From contig JALSGP010000002.1 in NCBI GenBank assembly GCA_026982705.1, forward strand, positions 1 through 64,000: a stretch of 64,000 nucleotides of DNA, written 5' to 3'. The translations under genes and the position numbers were made by a program. Source of the stretch: Alphaproteobacteria bacterium. Lineage in GTDB: Bacteria; Pseudomonadota; Alphaproteobacteria; Geminicoccales; Geminicoccaceae. Shown here piece by piece: positions 19,258 through 28,667 of the stretch. How positions within the stretch are numbered: position 1 is the first letter of the stretch; the number at the start of each line of letters is the position of its first letter. The notes beneath the pieces were generated by a model. That model saw only the letters and a list, made by a program, of their open reading frames with translations, did no database searches and was not told the DNA's origin.

Positions 19258-19269
19258 GGATCCGGATCC
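19258..19269. promoter_or_regulatory. 12-bp palindrome, candidate autoregulatory operator of the iclR-type gene
   Basis: GGATCCGGATCC is a perfect 12-bp palindrome ending 22 nt upstream of the iclR-type ATG (19236), between that gene and the sufU stop (19272). A near copy (GGAATCCGGATCC) sits in the 3' end of the same gene at 18445-18457, and a shorter related site lies upstream of gcl. The spacing suits repression of its own promoter. Confidence 0.4.
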
Positions 19270-19271
19270 CG

Positions 19272-19709
19272 TCATCTAGCGCGGGGAGGGACACCGTCAT
19301 CCCCGGGCGTCGCCAGCCCGGCAGCGGCGCGGAAGGGCAGCAGCACGCAGTCGTGGCGGCTCGCCACCGTCCGCACCGGCGCGAAGAGGGCGAGGGACGG
19401 CGCCGGCGGCGCCCCGCCTCCCGCCAGCCAGCGGGCGAGATCGTCGGCGAGGCGTCCGAGCTCCGCCGGCGTGCGTCCCGGTGCCTCCCGCGCCAGCAGC
19501 GAGGCGGCGGCGCGGGTGAGGAGACAGCCGCGGGTGGTGTGGCGGAGCACGCGGACGCGCCCCTCCTCGATCCGCGCCTCGATGCGGATGCGGTCGCCGC
19601 AGAGGGGATTGTCCCGCTCCACCACCGCATCGGGCCGATCGAGGCGGCCGGCCCCCTCGGACCGCCGCGCCTCGGCGAGGATGGCCTCGTGATAGAGATC
19701 CGCGCTCAT
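19272..19709 (-). CDS. sufU: SufU/IscU-like Fe-S scaffold or sulfur-relay protein
   Basis: The 145-residue protein has the NifU-N/SufU fold with three Cys ligands in the expected places: C37 in NPLCGD (with D39), C62 in RGCLLTRAAAS, and C121 in RHDCVLLPF. Such proteins accept sulfur from SufS and act as a Zn-dependent relay or scaffold. The ATG 19709 overlaps the sufS stop by 4 nt, which fits a SufS partner role. It is the last gene of the operon that begins at 26725. No sufBCD genes are near. Its C-terminal tail past C121 is about 24 residues. Confidence 0.85.
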   Translation of the reverse strand: MSADLYHEAILAEARRSEGAGRLDRPDAVVERDNPLCGDRIRIEARIEEGRVRVLRHTTRGCLLTRAAASLLAREAPGRTPAELGRLADDLARWLAGGGAPPAPSLALFAPVRTVASRHDCVLLPFRAAAGLATPGDDGVPPRAR

Positions 19710-20923
19710 CCGAGTTGGCTCCGCACGAAGGCCAGCCCCTCCAGGAGGGCGTCCACGTCGGTCTCGTCGTTGTAGAGGGCGAGGGAGGCCCGCACGCTCG
19801 CCTCGACGCCGAAATGCGCCATCAGCGGCTGGGCGCAGTGATGGCCGCCGCGGGTACAGACGCCGCGCACGTCCAGGAGCTGGCAGACGTCGTGGGGATG
19901 GTGGGGTTCCAGGGTGAAGGCCACCACGCCGATCCGCGCCTCCGGATCGGCGGGACCGAGGACGCGCACCTCCGGCAGGGCGGCGAGACCGTCCAGGAGA
20001 CGCCGGGTGAGGGCGCGCTCGTGGGCCTGGACGGCCTCCCAGTCGAGAGCCGTCATCCACGCGGCCGCCGCCCCCAGCGCCAGCACCGGGCCGATGGGCG
20101 GCGTGCCGGCCTCGAAGCGGTGGGGCGGATCGGCGAAGCGGCTGGCGGCGAAAGTGACCCGCGCGATCATCTCGCCGCCGCCCAGGAAGGGCGGGAGCTC
20201 CGCCAAAAGCTCCCCGCGCCCCCACAGCACGCCGGCGCCGGTGGCGCCGAACATCTTGTGGCCGGAGAAGGCGTAGAGGTCGCAGCCGAGCGCCCGCACG
20301 TCCACGGGTCCGTGGGGAATCCGCTGGGCCCCGTCCACCACCAGCACCGCCCCCACCGCCCGCGTCGCCGCCGCCACCCGCGCCACGTCGGTGACGGCGC
20401 CGGTGACGTTGGAGGCGTGGGTGACGGCGACCACGGCGGTGCGCCGGTCCAGCCGCGCCTCCAGGGCGGCCTGGTCCAGCCGCCCGTCTCCGGTGGCGGG
20501 GATCGGCACCAGCTCGGCGCCGGTGCGGGCGCACACCAGTTGCCAGGGGACCAGATTGCTGTGATGCTCCAGCACGCTCACCAGCACCCGCCGGCCCGGG
20601 CCGAGGCGGGGGGCGAGGGTGTGGGCGGCGAGGTTGAGGCCGAGGGTGGTGCCGGAGGTGAACACCACCTCGCGCGGATCGACCCCGCCCAGCAGGCGGG
20701 CCACCCGGGCGCGGGCCTCTTCGAAGGCGCGGGTGGCGGCATCGGCCAGCCGGTAGACACCGCGCTTGACGTTGGCGCGCGCCTCCGTCTCGAAGCGCAG
20801 GAGCGCCTCGGCGGCGGGCCGGCAGATCTGGGCGGTGGCGGCGCTGTCGAGATAGTGGAAGGGCGGCGGCTGGGCCGCGAAGATGGGGAAGTCCCGGCGG
20901 ATCGCCGCCACGTCGAGGCTCAC
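19706..20923 (-). CDS. sufS: SufS-type cysteine desulfurase
   Basis: This PLP enzyme removes sulfur from cysteine to give a persulfide. From GTG 20923 (GTGA overlap with the upstream gene) it has 405 residues: HHSNLVPW near 120-127, the PLP lysine K223 in FSGHKMFGATG, and the persulfide Cys C363 in CTRGGHHCAQPLM, which is the SufS/CsdA class motif. It sits in an operon of molybdoenzyme maturation genes, followed by sufU. A sulfur-donor role for the molybdenum cofactor is therefore as likely as Fe-S assembly; I cannot decide between them. Confidence 0.93.
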   Translation of the reverse strand: MSLDVAAIRRDFPIFAAQPPPFHYLDSAATAQICRPAAEALLRFETEARANVKRGVYRLADAATRAFEEARARVARLLGGVDPREVVFTSGTTLGLNLAAHTLAPRLGPGRRVLVSVLEHHSNLVPWQLVCARTGAELVPIPATGDGRLDQAALEARLDRRTAVVAVTHASNVTGAVTDVARVAAATRAVGAVLVVDGAQRIPHGPVDVRALGCDLYAFSGHKMFGATGAGVLWGRGELLAELPPFLGGGEMIARVTFAASRFADPPHRFEAGTPPIGPVLALGAAAAWMTALDWEAVQAHERALTRRLLDGLAALPEVRVLGPADPEARIGVVAFTLEPHHPHDVCQLLDVRGVCTRGGHHCAQPLMAHFGVEASVRASLALYNDETDVDALLEGLAFVRSQLG

Positions 20924-22536
20924 GGCCCCTCTCCCCGGGCGGCGGCGAGGGCCTCCGGCGTGTCGATGTCCAGCAGCACCGCCGGATCCTCCACCGCCAC
21001 CTCCACCACCGCCTCCGGATGGGCCGCCAGCACCGAGCGCGCCCCCACGTCTCCCTCGAGGGCCATGATCTCCGGGAAGAAGGTGCGGGCGAAGAGCACC
21101 GGATGGCCCCGGCGACCGCGGTGGACGGGCACGACGATGGCGCGTCCCTCCTCGGGATGGAAGGCCTCGATCAGGGCATCGAGGACGGGAGCGGTGAGCC
21201 GCGGCATGTCGGCGAGGCAGACGAGGGCGCCGTCGCGGTCGGCCGGCACGGCGGCGATGCCGGCCCGCAGCGAACTGGCCATGCCGGTGGCATGGTCCGG
21301 ATTGGCCACGAAGGTGACGGGCAGGTGCCGGAGCGCCGCCTCCACCCGCGCCCGCTCGTGGCCCGTCACCACGATCACCGGCCGTGCCCGCGAGGCGAGG
21401 ATCGCCTCCACGACCCGCCGCACCATGGGCGCACCGTCCACCTCCGCCAGCAGCTTGTTGCGGTCGCCCATGCGGGTGGAGCGCCCGGCCGCCAGCACCA
21501 CCGCCGCCACCCGGTGGGGGCCGCGGCCCGGCGGGACCTCGCGCGGCTGCGGCCGGCTCGGGATCTCGGCGAGGAGTCCGCCGTGGCCGAGCTCCGCGAA
21601 GGCTTCTTCGTCCGGCTCGATCCCCGCCGCCAGCCATTCCATCATGGTGTCCACGCCCGAACGGCGGGCGGAGCGGGCCGAGCCCGGCAGCACCAGCACC
21701 GGCCGGCCGTCCAGTTCCGCCCACAGCAGAAGATTGCCGGGATCCACCGGCAGACCGAAGCGGCGGATGCGGGCGCCGAGATCGGCGAGGGCTGCCGGCA
21801 CCACGTCGCGGCGGTCGACGGTGGCGGAGGCCCCCACCACCAGCAGCATGTCGAAGCCCTGGCGGTCGGCCTCGGCCACGGCGGCGCGTACCGCCTCGCG
21901 GATGTGGGGACAGCGGTGGTCGGAGAGCAGCCGCCCGCCCAGCCGCGTCACCCGGGCGCGCAGGGTGCCCACCGTCTTGTCGAGGACGCGTGACGCGAGA
22001 CCGGGCGCCACCGTCTGCACCAGCCGCACCTCCAGGGGCCGGAAGGGGCGCAGCCGCAGCACCGGCCCGCCGGCAGCAGCCATCGCCTCGGCCAGCGCCA
22101 CCACCGCCTCGGGCAGGGCGAAGGGCACCACCTTCACCGTCGCCACCATCTCCCCCGGCGCCACCGCCCGCCGCCGGCGCAGGGTGGCGACGGTGAGCCC
22201 CTCGTCGATGCGGCCGATGCCGAGCAGACGCGGGAGGTCGATCTCCACCACCCCGGCCGTGGCGGCGCGGACATTGGCGCGACCGGTGAAGGGGGGATCG
22301 ACGAGGAGATCGGGGCCGGCGAGGGCGCGGGCGATGCGGTGGGCCGCCTCGTCCTCGAGGACGTCGCCCGGCTCCGGCAGCGCGGCCACGATGCGGGTGA
22401 CGCCACAGGCACGCAGCCGCTCCAGATCCGCCGCCGCGAGACGCGTTCCCTTGCGCAGCACGCCGTCGGCCAGCACCAGCCGGTGGGCGAGGATGGCGCC
22501 CTCGGCCTCCGCCACGGGGATCTCGCCGAAGCGCAC
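20920..22536 (-). CDS. MoeA-like molybdopterin-binding/MocA-like nucleotidyltransferase fusion
   Basis: The 538-residue protein combines a molybdopterin-binding (MoeA/MoCF-like) part up to about residue 330 and a C-terminal nucleotidyltransferase of the MobA/MocA group. The latter starts with VVLAAGRSTRMGDRNKLL, the family's nucleotide-binding loop. MocA proteins add CMP to molybdopterin, giving the dinucleotide cofactor of xanthine dehydrogenase- and CO dehydrogenase-type enzymes. Such fusions accompany xdh/cox genes in alphaproteobacteria. GTG 22536 is preceded by GGGAGGA and lies 14 nt after the TAXI gene. The gene overlaps sufS by 4 nt. Confidence 0.85.
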   Translation of the reverse strand: MRFGEIPVAEAEGAILAHRLVLADGVLRKGTRLAAADLERLRACGVTRIVAALPEPGDVLEDEAAHRIARALAGPDLLVDPPFTGRANVRAATAGVVEIDLPRLLGIGRIDEGLTVATLRRRRAVAPGEMVATVKVVPFALPEAVVALAEAMAAAGGPVLRLRPFRPLEVRLVQTVAPGLASRVLDKTVGTLRARVTRLGGRLLSDHRCPHIREAVRAAVAEADRQGFDMLLVVGASATVDRRDVVPAALADLGARIRRFGLPVDPGNLLLWAELDGRPVLVLPGSARSARRSGVDTMMEWLAAGIEPDEEAFAELGHGGLLAEIPSRPQPREVPPGRGPHRVAAVVLAAGRSTRMGDRNKLLAEVDGAPMVRRVVEAILASRARPVIVVTGHERARVEAALRHLPVTFVANPDHATGMASSLRAGIAAVPADRDGALVCLADMPRLTAPVLDALIEAFHPEEGRAIVVPVHRGRRGHPVLFARTFFPEIMALEGDVGARSVLAAHPEAVVEVAVEDPAVLLDIDTPEALAAARGEGP

Positions 22537-22550
22537 GCCGTCCTCCCGGC

Positions 22551-23453
22551 CTAGTCCTCGAAGGGCTTGCGCTCGCCGTAGGCGACCTCCTCGATGTCGC
22601 GCTGGGCGGAGAGGATCAGCATGGCCAGGGCCGAGCGCACCTCGGGATGGGCCTCGTAGAAGGCGCGGGAGACCCCCAGCACCGCCCAGATGGCGAGGGT
22701 CTCGGGATCGCCGATGGTGGAGAGATTGCGGTAGAGCTCGTCGTCGAAAGTGACGATGTCGTAGACCTTCTTGCCGGCGACGGTCACCTCCTCGAGATCG
22801 GAATTGTCGATCTCGGCGAAATAGAGCTGGCTTCCGGTGCGGTCGTTGTCGTTCAGCACCTGGAGGAGATCGCTCTTCGGCGCGATCACCTCGAACAGAC
22901 AGTCGGCCTTGCCGTCGAGGACGGCGAGCGCCCCCTCGAAGCCGTTGGCGGGGTGGATGCGGATGCGTCCGTAGAGATCCGGGAAGAGCTGCCGGAGCAC
23001 CACCATGGTGGCGAAGGAACCGGAACCGAAGTCGCCGGCGGCGACCACGCCGTCGCCCACCTCGTCGAGGTCGTCGATGCCGGTGCGGCGGTGGCACAGC
23101 AGCATGCCCAGCTCCTTGTAGAGGGTCCCCACCACCTGCACCTTGTCGAGGATCTCCGGGTCCACCTTCGCCTCGAAGAAGGCGAGGGCGTCGCCCTGGG
23201 CGATGAAGCCGTCGCATTCGCCGGCGAGGGTGCGGTTGAGATTGTCGATGGAGCCGCCGCTCGGCACCGGCTCGATGACGAGCTGGCCCATGGTCATGGT
23301 GCGGGCCAGTTCGGCCAGCGTCTCGCCGACCCGGATGTAGGTCTTGCCGGGGCTGCCGGTGCACAGGCGCAGGGTGGTGCCGGCGGCCCGGGCCGTGGCG
23401 GCGGACAGCGTCAGGACCAGCAGGACCAGGAGTGCGAGGCTGCGTCGGATCAT
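22551..23453 (-). CDS. TAXI-family TRAP-like periplasmic solute-binding protein
   Basis: The 300-residue protein has a cleavable Sec signal peptide (about 1-24, MIRRSLALLVLLVLTLSAATARA) followed by a periplasmic binding fold with LRLCTGSPGKTYIRVGETLAEL and SGGSIDNLNRTLAGECDGFIAQGDA. These are features of TAXI proteins, which normally feed TRAP permeases (glutamate-type substrates in some cases). No TRAP membrane subunit is nearby. It is coupled by ATGA overlap to the upstream xdhC-type gene, so it is co-made with molybdoenzyme maturation factors. It may bind molybdate, a metal complex or an enzyme substrate; nothing in the sequence shows which. Confidence 0.78.
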   Translation of the reverse strand: MIRRSLALLVLLVLTLSAATARAAGTTLRLCTGSPGKTYIRVGETLAELARTMTMGQLVIEPVPSGGSIDNLNRTLAGECDGFIAQGDALAFFEAKVDPEILDKVQVVGTLYKELGMLLCHRRTGIDDLDEVGDGVVAAGDFGSGSFATMVVLRQLFPDLYGRIRIHPANGFEGALAVLDGKADCLFEVIAPKSDLLQVLNDNDRTGSQLYFAEIDNSDLEEVTVAGKKVYDIVTFDDELYRNLSTIGDPETLAIWAVLGVSRAFYEAHPEVRSALAMLILSAQRDIEEVAYGERKPFED

Positions 23454-24181
23454 GGGACCGTCTCCGTCACCGGTTGGCGTCGCGCGAGCGGCGCCCCGCG
23501 CAGTTCGGCGATGATCTCCGCCATGATGGCGAGGGCGATCTCGGTGGGACCGACCGCCCCGATGTCGAGGCCCACCGGGGCGTGGATGCGGCCGATCTCC
23601 GCCTCGGACAGGCCGGCGGCGCCGAGCCGCGCCACCCGCCGGGCGTGGGTGCGGCGGCTGCCCAGCGCGCCCACGTAGAAGGCGGGTGAGCGCAACGCCA
23701 CCTCGAGGGCGGGATCGTCCAGCTTGGGATCGTGGGTGAGGGTGACGACGGCGGTGCGGCGGTCGAGATCGAGGGCCTCCAGCGCCTCGTCGGGCCAGGC
23801 GTCCACCAGCTCCACCCCGGGAAAGCGCTCGGCGGTGGCGAAGGCCCGGCGCGGGTCCACCACCACCGGCCGAAAGCCGAGGCGGTGGGCGAGGGGAACG
23901 AGCTCCTGGGCGATGTGGACGGCGCCCACCAGCACCAGCCGCAGCGGCGGGTTGAGCACCTCGAGGAAGACCCGGCCCGAGGGCGTCTCCACGAGACGGG
24001 CGCGGTCCTCGCGCACCGCCGCCTCGACCGCCGCCGCGAGCGGGGGCTCCAAGGGCGGCCCCGCCGTCACCTCTCCGTCCACCCACAGCGACTCCCCGCC
24101 GCCGTCGAGACGCCGCACCAGACAGACCCGCCGCTTTTCCGCCCGGGCCCGCAGCAGCGCCTCCAGCAGCTCCACCCTCAT
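23450..24181 (-). CDS. XdhC C-terminal domain protein (molybdenum cofactor chaperone half)
   Basis: The 243-residue protein corresponds to the C-terminal Rossmann half of XdhC/CoxI proteins: RLVLVGAVHIAQELVPLAHRLGF (about 110-132) and YVGALGSRRTHARRVARL, and it ends with GLDIGAVGPTEIALAIMAEI. XdhC binds molybdenum cofactor and hands it, sulfurated, to xanthine dehydrogenase-family enzymes. Here the two XdhC halves are encoded as separate, overlapping genes (ATGA at 24181). Most XdhC proteins carry both halves, so the two products presumably associate. Confidence 0.88.
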   Translation of the reverse strand: MRVELLEALLRARAEKRRVCLVRRLDGGGESLWVDGEVTAGPPLEPPLAAAVEAAVREDRARLVETPSGRVFLEVLNPPLRLVLVGAVHIAQELVPLAHRLGFRPVVVDPRRAFATAERFPGVELVDAWPDEALEALDLDRRTAVVTLTHDPKLDDPALEVALRSPAFYVGALGSRRTHARRVARLGAAGLSEAEIGRIHAPVGLDIGAVGPTEIALAIMAEIIAELRGAPLARRQPVTETVP

Positions 24182-24500
24182 GTCACCGCCTCGACCCAGA
24201 CCGTCACCCGACCGCCGCAGGCGAGACCCACCTCCCACGCCCGCTCGTCGGAGACGCCGAACTCCAGCAGGCGGGGCGTGCCGTCCCGCATCACCTCGAG
24301 CGCCGCCTGCACCACCGCGCCCTCGATGCAGCCGCCGGAGACGGAGCCGGCCATCCGCCCCTTCTCGTCCACCACCAGATGGGCTCCGGGCGGACGGGGC
24401 GCGGAACCCCAGGTGGAGACCACCGTCGCCAGCGCCACCCGCCGGCCCTCGCGCCGCCAGCGCACCGCCGTCTCCAGGATGTCCGCCTCCTCCGCCGTAC

Positions 24501-24504
<4 letters not shown>
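24178..24504 (-). CDS. XdhC N-terminal domain protein (CoxF/XdhC_CoxI half)
   Basis: The 108-residue protein is the N-terminal XdhC_CoxI domain alone: LATVVSTWGSAPRPPGAHLVV (about 25-45) and GSVSGGCIEGAVVQAAL (53-69), with the conserved Cys in GGCIEG and a second one in GLACGGRV. It is coupled by 4-nt overlaps to the VWA gene before it and to the XdhC C-terminal half after it. It probably forms a two-chain XdhC for cofactor loading. Confidence 0.88.
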
Positions 24505-25777
<1,273 letters not shown>

Positions 25778-25781
<4 letters not shown>

Positions 25782-26725
25782 GGCGCCGTCACCTCCCGCC
25801 GCACCGCCTCCGCCGCCTCGCGCCGCAGCCGCGCCCGCACCTCCTCGAGGATGCGGGCGGCCTCCGAACCGCGGATCTTGAGGATGTCGTCCTGATACTT
25901 GAGCAGGGTGCCGAGGGTGTCGTGGATCACCTCCGGGGTGAGATCCACCACGTCGAGGGCGGCCAGCGCCCGCGCCCAGTCCAGCGTCTCCGCCACCCCC
26001 GGCAGTTTGAAGAGATCGCGCCGACGCAGCTCCTGCACGAAGGCCACCACCTGGCGCGAGAGGCGTTCCTCGACGCCGGGCACCCGCACCCGTACGATCT
26101 CCAGCTCGCGCGCGAAGTCCGGATAGTCCACCCAGTGGTAGAAGCAGCGCCGCTTGAGGGCGTCGTGGATCTCGCGGGTGCGGTTGCTGGTGATCACCAC
26201 CACCGGCGGTTCCTCGGCGCGGACGGTGCCGATCTCGGGAATGGTGATCTGGAAGTCCGAGAGCACCTCGAGGAGATAGGCCTCGAAGGGCTCGTCGGTG
26301 CGGTCCAGCTCGTCGATGAGCAGCACCGGCGCCCCCTCGGGGTGGGCCTCCAGCGCCTGCAGGAGCGGCCGGCGGATCAGGAAGCGCTCGTCGAAGATGT
26401 CCTGCGCCAGGGCCTCGCGGCTGGTCTCGCCGGCCGCCTCGGCGAGGCGGATCTCCAGCATCTGGCGGGGGTAGTTCCATTCGTAGACGGCGGAGGCGAT
26501 GTCGAGGCCCTCGTAACACTGGAGGCGGATCAGCCGGCGGCCGAGGGTGGCGGCCAGCACCTTGGCGATCTCCGTCTTGCCCGTCCCCGGCTCGCCCTCG
26601 ACGAACAGCGGCCGCTCCAGCGCCAGCGCCAGATAGACCGCGGTGGCGAACGGGCGGTCCGCCACGTAGTCGCCGCGGCGCAGTAGCTCCAGGGTCTCGT
26701 CCACGTCGCGCGGAAGCCCCGCCAT
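25778..26725 (-). CDS. MoxR-family AAA+ ATPase (CoxD-like)
   Basis: The 315-residue AAA+ chaperone ATPase has Walker A GEPGTGKT at 44-51, Walker B VLLIDELDRTDE near 138-149, sensor ITSNRTREIHD and the arginine-finger region. CoxD, the closest described type, is needed to insert the [Cu-S-Mo] centre of CO dehydrogenase and works with CoxE; here the VWA gene overlaps it by 4 nt. It is the first gene of an eight-gene operon (26725 to 19272) and is divergent from mfnB. Confidence 0.9.
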
Positions 26726-26841
26726 CCCCGTTCCCCGTCCGTGCGTCCGTCCGCAACATAGGCGCGCGGCGGCACGGTTTCGAGCGCGCTTGCGGCGACG
26801 GTGCCGCGGCGCCATGCTGGTGGCGGATCGGGAGGCGGACC

Positions 26842-27726
26842 ATGGCGGGCGTGCTCGCGAGCGTGGCCGATCCGGACGAGGCGCTGCGGGTCGTGGCCCT
26901 CGGCGTGGAGGTGGTGGACCTCAAGGATCCGGCGCGGGGATCCCTGGGCGCCTGGGCGCTTCCGGCCCTGAGGGCGGTGCGGACGCGCCTCGGAGGCGTG
27001 CTCACCAGCGCCACCATCGGCGATCTGCCGCTGGAGCCGGCGGTGGTGCGGCGGCGGGTCGAGGCGGTGGCGGCCACCGGCGTCGACGTGGTCAAGATCG
27101 GATTCTTCCCGGGCGATCTCGACGGCACGCTCGCGGCGCTCCGTCCCCTCGCGCGCCGCGGCATCCGCCTCGCCGCCGTCGTCTTCGCCGACCGCGGGCT
27201 CGACCCCGCCCTGGCGGGGCGGCTCGGGGCGTCGGGATTCCGGGCGGTGGTGGTGGACACCGCCGACAAGGACCGCGGCCGTCTCGGCGACCATGCGGAT
27301 GCGGCCCTGCTGGACGCCTTCCTGAAGGCGGCGCGGGCCGCGGGCCTGATCACGGCACTGGCCGGCTCGCTGCGGGAGGCGGACGTGGCCGCGCTCGCGC
27401 CCCTCGATCCGGATCTCTTCGGCTTCCGCGGCGCTCTCTGTGCCGGGGGAAGGAACGGTCGGCTCGATCCGGCGCGGGTGCGGACGGTGGTGGCGGCGGT
27501 GCGCCGCCACGCGCCGCGGCGGCCGGATCTCGCCGGGCTACGGATCCGCGAGGGCGAGGCGGGCGACGGCGAGGGCCGGCGCCACCACGTCGACGGCGTG
27601 GGCGAGAGGGGCCGGCGCACCCACCAGCGCGGAGAAGCGCAGACACGGCCGTTCCAGGCGGGCGGCGAGACGGGCGGCGAGGGCGTGGCCGCAGCCGGCC
27701 GCCACCACCGGCGCCTCGGCCGCTAG
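26842..27726 (+). CDS. mfnB: (5-formylfuran-3-yl)methyl phosphate synthase, MfnB family, with an unusual 3' extension
   Basis: MfnB makes the furan precursor of methanofuran from two glyceraldehyde-3-phosphates; bacterial homologues go with methylofuran and H4MPT genes. The TIM-barrel core has the expected lysines in VDLKDPARGSLGA (K28), VDVVKIGFF (K85) and DTADKDRGRL (K143). ATG 26842 follows GGAGGCGGACC. Family members end near residue 235, and the recognisable part ends at about 225. The frame then continues to residue 294 through low-complexity Gly/Arg/His-rich sequence that is antisense to the 3' end of the convergent gene (overlap 27538-27726). Either the native stop is lost or there is a sequence error near 27530. 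Confidence 0.85.
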   Translation: MAGVLASVADPDEALRVVALGVEVVDLKDPARGSLGAWALPALRAVRTRLGGVLTSATIGDLPLEPAVVRRRVEAVAATGVDVVKIGFFPGDLDGTLAALRPLARRGIRLAAVVFADRGLDPALAGRLGASGFRAVVVDTADKDRGRLGDHADAALLDAFLKAARAAGLITALAGSLREADVAALAPLDPDLFGFRGALCAGGRNGRLDPARVRTVVAAVRRHAPRRPDLAGLRIREGEAGDGEGRRHHVDGVGERGRRTHQRGEAQTRPFQAGGETGGEGVAAAGRHHRRLGR

Positions 27727-28563
27727 CGGCGCGGCCGACAGCACCCCGAGCGCCGCCTCCTCCAGGCGGTGGAGGAGACGGGCGGCGAAGGCGCGGGCGA
27801 GCCCCTCCCAGAGGGCGGCGGGCGCATCGGCGAGATCCGCGCCCACCATCCGCGCGAGGCGACGGACGCTGCCCTCGCGGGTCTTGGGCCCGCCGTCGGC
27901 GGCGGGATGGCGGTCGTCTGTCTCCTCCAGCAGGCCCAGCAGGCGGAAGACGTCGGCGGTGGTGGCGAACACCTCGTTCATGAGCGGCCGCATCCCGCCG
28001 GCGAAGGGGATGGCGGGGCCCAGCGCACAGAGCGGCGTGCGCACGAAGCCGAGATAGATCAGCTCGCCGGCGGCGAGACGGCTGGCGTCGTCCTCGCCTC
28101 GCGCCGTCACCCGCCCCTCCCGGAAGGGGACGAGGTCGGTGGTGGTGCTGCCGATGTCCACCAGAAGGCCCGATCCGCACAGGCGCGCGCACAGTTCGGC
28201 GGTGGCCCGCCAGTTGGCGGAGGCGACGGCACGGGGGGCGCACCGTGCCGCGGCCGCCGTCACGAACCCCCGACGGCCCGCGTAGAGCCCAAGGTGCGCC
28301 TCGCCGAAGCGGGCCACGAGCCGTCCCACGAGTTCCACCACCCCGCGGGCGCGGTCGGGGAAGCGGTCCACCAGCTCACCGGTCATGGTGGCCACGACCC
28401 GCGGCGCCCGCGGGAGACGGGCGAGCGCCCGATCGAGGCTCGCGGGATCGTGCCAGAGCGGAGTCGCCTTCTCGCCCACCAGGAGGAGACGGCCGTCGGG
28501 GGCGAGTCCCGCGTATTTGAGATGGGCGCCCCCCACGTCCAGCCCCAGGACCGCCACCGTCAC
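27538..28563 (-). CDS. H4MPT-linked C1 pathway protein, MfnF-like (hydantoinase/oxoprolinase-type ASKHA fold)
   Basis: The 341-residue protein starts with VTVAVLGLDVGGAHLKYAGL, an actin-like phosphate-binding loop, and has LLVDIGSTTTDLVPF (about 135-150) and VAAGCGHALAARLAARL near the end. This is the family found beside methanopterin genes in methylotrophs, and it includes archaeal MfnF, which joins the aminomethylfuran to glutamyl-tyramine in methanofuran synthesis. GTG 28563 with GGAGGCGGGACC upstream is preferred over the longer frame from 28626. It is divergent from the HisA-like gene, and convergent with and overlapped by the mfnB frame. Confidence 0.82.
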   Translation of the reverse strand: MTVAVLGLDVGGAHLKYAGLAPDGRLLLVGEKATPLWHDPASLDRALARLPRAPRVVATMTGELVDRFPDRARGVVELVGRLVARFGEAHLGLYAGRRGFVTAAAARCAPRAVASANWRATAELCARLCGSGLLVDIGSTTTDLVPFREGRVTARGEDDASRLAAGELIYLGFVRTPLCALGPAIPFAGGMRPLMNEVFATTADVFRLLGLLEETDDRHPAADGGPKTREGSVRRLARMVGADLADAPAALWEGLARAFAARLLHRLEEAALGVLSAAPLAAEAPVVAAGCGHALAARLAARLERPCLRFSALVGAPAPLAHAVDVVAPALAVARLALADP

Positions 28564-28667
28564 GGTCCCGCCTCCGCCGTGCCCGTCGTCCCGCCCCCTC
28601 GACCCGCCTCCGTGGGCGGGACACATCCGCGGGGGTGGACGGAGACGGTCTCACGGGAGAGCGGAAG

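Noticed and set aside
15787-19692. 1301-codon open frame antisense to hyi, gcl and iclR
   Set aside because: Low-complexity shadow of three well-supported minus-strand genes.
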